Of a DNA stretch of 19,285 nucleotides, positions 15,072-19,285 are shown piece by piece. The position numbers and the translations under genes are program-made. This DNA comes from JBBSTY01 sp038235385 (GTDB lineage: Bacteria; Actinomycetota; Acidimicrobiia; Acidimicrobiales; Acidimicrobilacustridaceae): the NCBI GenBank assembly GCA_038235385.1, contig JBBSTY010000078.1, forward strand, positions 1-19,285, read 5' to 3'. The notes beneath the pieces are model-generated. The model searched no databases. It was not told where the DNA came from and was given only the letters and a program-made list of their open reading frames with translations. Each line of letters starts with the position of its first letter. Position 1 is the first letter of the stretch.

Positions 15072-17233
15072 CGGCCGCGGCGGGTGAGCACGAGGAGCGC
15101 GATGTCGTCGTCGCGGCGATCGAAGGGGAGCACGTGATCGAGCCGGGCGCGGATCCCGTCGGCGATCGTCTCGGCGCTGTCGGCGTCCGCGGCGGCCGCC
15201 TGCACGAGCTGTCGGAACTCCTCGTCGGTGAGGCCGTGGGGTGCAGGAACGTCGGTGGTGCCGTCGGTGAAGAAGACGACCGCGTCGCCCTCGTCGAGCG
15301 TGACGGTCGCCTCGCTGAAGTTGGTCTCGGCGAACACCCCGAGCAACGTGCCGGGGCCGCCGATCGCCCGTGCGCCGCCCGCATCGACGCAGATGGGCAA
15401 CGGGTGCCCGGCGCAGACCACGTGCAGGGTCGCGTCCCCGTCGTTCACCGCAAGGTGGCCGTACACCGCGGTGCAGAACGAGTTGGTGTCGGCCCGCAGG
15501 ATCGACCGGTTCAGCGCCTCCAGCACCGCGCACGGCTCGTCACCGTGCCACGCGCTGTCGCGGATGGTGTGACGCGCCAGTCCGGTGAGCGCGGCGGCGG
15601 ACGGGCCCGTGCCGCACACATCGCCGACGACGAACGCCCAGGTTCCGTCGTCGAGGGCGAAGACGTCGTAGAAGTCGCCGCCGACCGTGATCCCCTCGCC
15701 GGCGGCCCAGTACCGCACGGCGACCTCGAAGCCGGGCACCTCCGGGAGCGACCGGGGGAGGAGGCTCTGCTGGAGCGTGTCGGCCACCAGTCGCTGCTGC
15801 TCGGCGAGCCGGCGGTTCTCGAGGCTGGAGGCGATGCGCCCGGCGACGAAGGTGGCCAGGTCGAGATCGCTCTCGGTGTAGCGCCGTGAGGAGCTCGTCA
15901 TCACGAACTGCATGGCCCCGAAGATGCGAGCGCCCTTGACGAGCGGCACCGTGATCGCCGAACGCAGGGCGAGCTGGTCGATGATCTCGCGGGCGTCGTC
16001 GTCGATCTCGAACGCGTCGATGACCTGATCGGAGATCTCCGGGTGGAACTCGGCGCGACCCGTGCGGATCACCTGGGGAACGCCTCGGGGCGCGTCCGGG
16101 TCGTACGGGAACCGCTCGCGCAGCTGGTTGGCGTACTCGACCATCGACGGGTCGGCGTGCGCGATCGCCATGTCCGGCGTGCCGCCGGCGTCGGGGTCGG
16201 CCAGCACGTGGATGGCGCACCAGTCGCCGAGCCTCGGAACCGCCGCCCGGGTGACCCGGGCCATCAGCTCCACGCGATCGGGCGACGAGGCGAGCGCTTC
16301 GTGGATGGCACTGAGGAACTCCATGCGTTCGCGCAGCACGCGCTCGCGCCGAGCGGTGGCCACCGCCAGATTGGACAGCCGCGCGGTCTCGATCTCCTGC
16401 ACCATGCGAGCCGTCACGTCGATGCAGCAGCCCACGGTGCCCGTCACCTCGTCATCGGCGCCGATCGTCACCCCGCCCGCTCCGACGATCCAGTGCACGC
16501 TGGCGTCCGGCCACACCACCCGGTGCTCGATCCGGTAGGTGCCATGCTCGTCGATCGCGTGCTCCACCTGCTCGAGGACGGCGCCGCGGTCGTCGGGGTG
16601 GATGAGCGAGAGGTAGGTGTCGTACGTCCCGTCGAAGCTGCCGGGCTCCAGGCCGAAGAGCTGCTCCAGTCGTTCGTCCCACACCGTCGTGCCGGTGGCC
16701 ATGTCCCACCGCCAGGTCCCCAGCCCGCCGGCGCTGAGTGCCAACTGGAAGTGGCCGCTCAGCTCGTGGACCTGCTGTTCGGCGACCCGCAGGGCGGTGA
16801 CGTCCTCGGCCGACCCCACGATCGCGATCACGGCGCCGGTGGCGTCGCGCACGGGGTGGGTGATGGTGTTCACGCGGATGAGGTCTCCGCTGCGGCGGCG
16901 CACCGTGCGATCGCCGGCGCTCGCGTGCCCCGCACGGAGGCCGTCGAGCTCGTCGCGGTTGCGGGCGAGGTCGGCCGGTGGCGCCAGGACGTCGATGACC
17001 GACCGCCCGAGCACCTCCTCCTCGCGCCAGCCGTAGAGGTCGGCGGCCGTGGTGTTCCACACCAGGATCGAACCGTCGGCATCGGTCACGACGACGGCTC
17101 GCGGCAGCGCGTCGAGGACGGCTCGGTGATCCACCGCCGGGTGGAGCGGGGCTTCGGAAGCGTTCATGGTGTGCTCATGACGGTGATCGAGCCAGGTCGG
17201 CTCGGCGACGTCCCCGGAGGGGACCGATGTCAT
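15068..17233 (-). CDS. PAS-PAS-GAF PP2C-type serine phosphatase (RsbU/SpoIIE-like)
   Basis: Sensor phosphatase of 721 residues. Domains in order: PAS 1 (about 36-147, VVTDADGSILVWNTTAADLY), PAS 2 of the PAS_3 type (about 157-275, with WDERLEQLFGLEPG and IHPDDR), GAF (about 305-455) and a SpoIIE/PP2C domain (about 485-718). The metal-binding aspartates of the PP2C fold appear in GGDFYDVF (about 515), VGDVCGTGPS (about 533), FFTDGTTD (about 652) and RRDDDIALLVL (near the end). No membrane helix is present, so it is cytosolic. It would dephosphorylate the STAS protein encoded next, with which it overlaps by GTGA. ATG 17233 overlaps the response regulator stop as ATGA; ATG 17167 is an alternative. 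PAS/GAF ligands are unknown. Confidence 0.94.
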   Translation of the reverse strand: MTSVPSGDVAEPTWLDHRHEHTMNASEAPLHPAVDHRAVLDALPRAVVVTDADGSILVWNTTAADLYGWREEEVLGRSVIDVLAPPADLARNRDELDGLRAGHASAGDRTVRRRSGDLIRVNTITHPVRDATGAVIAIVGSAEDVTALRVAEQQVHELSGHFQLALSAGGLGTWRWDMATGTTVWDERLEQLFGLEPGSFDGTYDTYLSLIHPDDRGAVLEQVEHAIDEHGTYRIEHRVVWPDASVHWIVGAGGVTIGADDEVTGTVGCCIDVTARMVQEIETARLSNLAVATARRERVLRERMEFLSAIHEALASSPDRVELMARVTRAAVPRLGDWCAIHVLADPDAGGTPDMAIAHADPSMVEYANQLRERFPYDPDAPRGVPQVIRTGRAEFHPEISDQVIDAFEIDDDAREIIDQLALRSAITVPLVKGARIFGAMQFVMTSSSRRYTESDLDLATFVAGRIASSLENRRLAEQQRLVADTLQQSLLPRSLPEVPGFEVAVRYWAAGEGITVGGDFYDVFALDDGTWAFVVGDVCGTGPSAAALTGLARHTIRDSAWHGDEPCAVLEALNRSILRADTNSFCTAVYGHLAVNDGDATLHVVCAGHPLPICVDAGGARAIGGPGTLLGVFAETNFSEATVTLDEGDAVVFFTDGTTDVPAPHGLTDEEFRQLVQAAAADADSAETIADGIRARLDHVLPFDRRDDDIALLVLTRRGR

Positions 17234-17901
17234 CGCCAGCGGTCGAGCTGGCTGGTGGGCGTCTCGAACCCATGGGCGACGCCCCAGAGCACCGCTTGCG
17301 TTCGACTGGACACGCCGATCTTGCGGTAGCTGCTGCGGATGTAGGACTTGATGGAGTTCGGGCTCAGGTAGGTGAGCTCGGCGATCTCCTGGTTGGATCG
17401 GCCCTGGGCGATGAGCGCGATGATCTCCGACTCCCGCTCGGTGAGCCCCTCCTCGCGCCCCGGCCAGTCGTGGGTCGAGGTGGTGCGGGCGGTGGACGGA
17501 CTCGGGCTCACGACGACCTCGCCGGCATGGATGCGCACGAGGGCGTCGACGAGCTCGGCCGCTTGGAGCGTCTTGGACAGGTAGCCCCGAGCGCCCTTGG
17601 TGAGCGCGGCCTCGACGAGCTCGGGAGCGAACGCCCAGGTGTAGACCGCCACCTGCCGGGCGAAGGGGTTGGCGATGAGCGTGACGATGTCGTCGCGGTC
17701 CGCTTCGGGCTGGGCGAACGTGTCGTACAGCGCGATGTCGACCGGGGAGGTCACCGGCTCGCGGGCATCGATCTCGACCACCTCGATCTGGTCGCGGTAC
17801 CGCTCGAACATGTGCGCCACGCCGCGGAGGACGACCTCGTAGTCGTCCACCAGCGCCAATCGGACGGGGCTTCCTCCGGGAACGCTGCTGGTCGGCTTCA
17901 T
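17230..17901 (-). CDS. NarL/LuxR-family response regulator
   Basis: Two-domain response regulator, 223 residues. The receiver keeps the key residues: acidic pair Asp19-Asp20, phospho-acceptor Asp60 in IALYD, Thr88 in VAVYT and Lys110 in YLSK. The LuxR-type helix-turn-helix is at about 150-210: LTERESEIIALIAQGRSNQE followed by IAELTYLSPNSIKSYIRSSYRKIGV. The stretch after Asp60 (TFAQPEADRDD) is atypical for NarL receivers. ATG 17901 has AAGG about ten bases upstream. Its TGA overlaps the phosphatase ATG (ATGA), so it heads a three-gene coupled operon. No histidine kinase is encoded here. A large inverted repeat just upstream may be its own binding site. Confidence 0.93.
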   Translation of the reverse strand: MKPTSSVPGGSPVRLALVDDYEVVLRGVAHMFERYRDQIEVVEIDAREPVTSPVDIALYDTFAQPEADRDDIVTLIANPFARQVAVYTWAFAPELVEAALTKGARGYLSKTLQAAELVDALVRIHAGEVVVSPSPSTARTTSTHDWPGREEGLTERESEIIALIAQGRSNQEIAELTYLSPNSIKSYIRSSYRKIGVSSRTQAVLWGVAHGFETPTSQLDRWR

Positions 17902-17938
17902 CTGTGGAGGACCTTACGGCCCCAAGGGATGGGTTGCT

Positions 17939-17979
17939 CCACCCCTACGGGTGATTGTCGATCCAACCCGTTGGGGTGG
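17939..17979. promoter_or_regulatory. Large inverted repeat in the response-regulator/small-gene divergent spacer
   Basis: Arms CCACCCCTACGGGT (17939-17952) and ACCCGTTGGGGTGG (17966-17979) pair over 14 bases with one mismatch, around a 13-base spacer. The right part also contains the smaller palindrome CCAAC-CC-GTTGG (17963-17974). It sits midway between divergent starts at 17901 and 18026, an expected place for a dimeric NarL/LuxR regulator to control both. It lacks a T-run and lies upstream of both genes, so a terminator is unlikely. The binding partner is inferred. Confidence 0.55.
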
Positions 17980-18013
17980 TGGTCAGGAGGTCTGTTCGCC
18001 GTCGAGTTCGGAT

Positions 18014-18018
18014 AGGAG
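18014..18018 (+). promoter_or_regulatory. Ribosome binding site of the small divergent gene
   Basis: AGGAG lies seven bases before ATG 18026. It picks this start over in-frame codons upstream that overlap the inverted repeat. Confidence 0.75.
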
Positions 18019-18025
18019 CTTGACG

Positions 18026-18313
18026 ATGCACCGAACGACGACAGGGGGACACGTGCGAGTTGAGCTCACAGCCACGATCCGAGGCGGGGAGCGGCGGGTG
18101 CGGTGGGACAACGGAGAGCTCACCGGCGACGACGAGATCCTCCGCCGGCTCGGGACGTGCGGGGTCCCCATCGACCGGAGCGATCTGGTGTCGGTGCTCC
18201 GTGGCGTCGAGATGGTCACCGCGCAGCATGTGGACGTCGTCAACCTCGACATCGCGGGATCGGCCGAGGGTCCGAACCGGCCTCGCACCCTCTTCGCGCG
18301 ACCGCTGCGCTGA
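18026..18313 (+). CDS. Small unknown protein divergent from the response regulator
   Basis: A 95-residue protein with a well-supported start: ATG 18026 has AGGAG seven bases upstream (18014-18018). The frame runs back to 17951, but that part crosses the inverted repeat. It is charged and soluble with no signal peptide. The N-terminal half is beta-like (VRVELTATIRGGERRVRW). The middle (DDEILRRLGTCGVPIDRSDL) looks helical, and the tail is basic and Pro/Arg-rich. No known family is recognised. Placement across a shared regulatory inverted repeat suggests control by the response regulator. A role in the partner-switching pathway is possible but not shown. Confidence 0.7.
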   Translation: MHRTTTGGHVRVELTATIRGGERRVRWDNGELTGDDEILRRLGTCGVPIDRSDLVSVLRGVEMVTAQHVDVVNLDIAGSAEGPNRPRTLFARPLR

Positions 18314-18324
18314 GCGACCCTCGA

Positions 18325-19285
18325 TCAACCGGCCGACGGCCGGATGAGGAACTTCTGTCCCGTCGCCTGACGGGCGTAGGTGGCGATGGCATCGAGATCG
18401 AGGGCGCCGGCGAGGGAGACCTCGTCGGTGTAGTGGCTGGCGAAGGTGGTCTCGAGCTCGTCGACCACCCGCTGGCGCAGGCGCATCATGCCCCCGACCC
18501 CCAGCCCGGCCAGGAACGGGGTCAGCAGCCAGCCCCCGACCCCCCACGCCATGCCGAAGTCGCGGGTCAACTCGGTCGGACCCCGATCGAGGCCGCCGTA
18601 GATGTACACCTGCTTGTGGACCGTGCTGCCGTAGCGGTTGTACTCCCCGCCGTCGGCGTTGGCGGCGGCCTCCATGGCGCCCAGGATCTGGCCGGCGAGC
18701 GGTCCGCCTCCGACGGCATCGAAGGCGAGCGTGGCACCGGTGGCCACGAGTGCTGTCGTCAGGTCGTCGGTGAAGGTCGGCGATCCCGAGCTCACCACGT
18801 GCTCGGCGCCGATCTCTCGGAGGATCGCCTCCTGCTCCGGTCGGCGCACGATGTTGACGAGGCCGACGTCATCGGCGAGGCAGATGCGGTTGAGCATCTG
18901 GCCGAGGTTCGACGCGGCGGCGGTGTGCACGAGCGCCGTGTGGCCCTCGCCCCGCATGGTCTCCACCATCCCCAGCGCGGTGAGGGGGTTGACGAAGCAC
19001 GACGCGCCCTTGGCCGCCGAGGTTCCGTCGGGCAGCGCCATGCACATCATGGCGGGCACCGCCCGGTACTCGGCGTAGCTCTCGCCGCCGGCGAAGCCCA
19101 CCACCTTGCCGTCGAGTGCCTGGGCGGCGTCGCCCGTCCCGGCGGCGACCACGGTGCCCGCCCCCTCGTTGCCGACGGGCATCGACGTGCCCACCCGGGG
19201 TGCCAGACCCCGCATGGCCCGGTCGGGGATGGGGGCGGTGACGACCGGATCGTCGGCCGGCCCGGAGGTGGTTGCTCCCCGTACG
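18325..19285 (-). CDS. MDR-superfamily zinc-binding dehydrogenase family protein (5' partial)
   Basis: C-terminal part, about 320 residues, of a medium-chain dehydrogenase/reductase. The frame is open to the right edge, so the N-terminus is missing. Visible parts are the end of the GroES-like domain (VGNEGAGTVVAAG, KVVGFAGGESYAEYRAVP) and the Rossmann domain (ALVHTAAASNLGQMLNRIC, then REIGAEHVVSSGSP and LAFDAVGGG). The usual Gly-rich dinucleotide motif is the Ala/Ser-Asn-Leu-Gly variant. A long insert with Tyr and Gly (GGEYNRYGSTVHKQVYIYGG) sits in the C-terminal third. Zinc ligands cannot be judged because the N-terminal part is cut. The substrate is unknown. It is convergent with the small unknown gene, 11 bases away. 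Confidence 0.88.
   Translation of the reverse strand, partial: VRGATTSGPADDPVVTAPIPDRAMRGLAPRVGTSMPVGNEGAGTVVAAGTGDAAQALDGKVVGFAGGESYAEYRAVPAMMCMALPDGTSAAKGASCFVNPLTALGMVETMRGEGHTALVHTAAASNLGQMLNRICLADDVGLVNIVRRPEQEAILREIGAEHVVSSGSPTFTDDLTTALVATGATLAFDAVGGGPLAGQILGAMEAAANADGGEYNRYGSTVHKQVYIYGGLDRGPTELTRDFGMAWGVGGWLLTPFLAGLGVGGMMRLRQRVVDELETTFASHYTDEVSLAGALDLDAIATYARQATGQKFLIRPSAG
18329..18343. terminator. Possible hairpin at the convergent end of the zinc-type dehydrogenase
   Basis: The inverted repeat CCGGCC-GAC-GGCCGG overlaps the last codons of the minus-strand dehydrogenase and follows the small + strand gene by 15 bases. There is no T-run, so it is a weak bidirectional terminator candidate. 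Confidence 0.3.

Noticed and set aside
15072..15533. Upstream extension of the STAS frame to 278 codons
   Set aside because: The extra part lies inside the PP2C domain of the phosphatase in another frame. The GTGA overlap gives a natural start at 15071.
17932..17954. SigB/SigF-type promoter (GGTT...GGGTGA) before the small divergent gene
   Set aside because: The gap between elements is about 12 bases, shorter than the usual 14-17, and the -10 match is poor. It would be attractive with the partner-switching operon but is not supported.
1..19285. Mobile elements, CRISPR arrays, tRNA or rRNA genes
   Set aside because: No transposase, integrase, spaced repeat array, or RNA-gene signature was seen on either strand.

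Overview
The window is high-GC DNA (roughly 70% by eye) with dense genes, GTG and TTG starts beside ATG, and long antisense shadow frames. An Rv2466c-type (mycothiol-dependent reductase family) protein and a BTAD-type regulator point to an actinobacterium (Actinomycetota). I cannot place it more finely from sequence alone. No tRNA, rRNA, CRISPR, IS element or phage gene is visible. It reads as a chromosomal segment carrying envelope, redox and regulatory genes. Both ends cut through a gene, and there is no gene-free stretch over 300 bases.

Left part (1-5436, all + strand): a 5'-truncated class C beta-lactamase-type serine hydrolase is followed by two tandem paralogous lipoprotein DD-peptidases of the PBP4/S13 type. 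The second of these is preceded by a 9-bp tandem repeat that encodes a possible 16-residue leader overlapping its start codon. A PadR-family regulator follows. Facing it on the - strand is a small alpha/beta-hydrolase lipoprotein.

Middle (6432-9032): a zinc-less MDR oxidoreductase (-) is divergent from a TetR regulator (+, TTG start). The space between them holds two copies of a 13-bp palindrome, CGTAC-N3-GTACG. One copy lies inside the 17-bp spacer of a TTGACA promoter that reads toward the oxidoreductase. An Rv2466c-like thioredoxin-fold protein with its resolving cysteine replaced follows the TetR gene. I infer an electrophile/quinone-responsive redox locus.

9164-10487 (- strand): two small lipoproteins lie here. 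One has a cupredoxin fold whose copper ligands are mostly lost, and the other is unrecognised. Between them is a C-terminal remnant of a PIG-L deacetylase. Divergent from these is a roughly 1140-residue regulator (10650-14069, +) with an N-terminal AAA ATPase, a helical TPR-like middle and a C-terminal OmpR-type winged helix plus BTAD. A short unknown gene follows it. The divergent spacer carries 10-bp direct repeats resembling SARP-type binding sites.

Right part (14697-17901, - strand): three genes are joined by 4-base start/stop overlaps: a NarL/LuxR response regulator, a PAS-PAS-GAF-PP2C (RsbU-like) phosphatase and a STAS anti-anti-sigma factor. This is the input side of a partner-switching pathway with no anti-sigma kinase or sigma factor in the window. 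A large inverted repeat separates it from a small divergent unknown gene (18026-18313). A 5'-truncated MDR zinc-binding dehydrogenase family gene closes the window.
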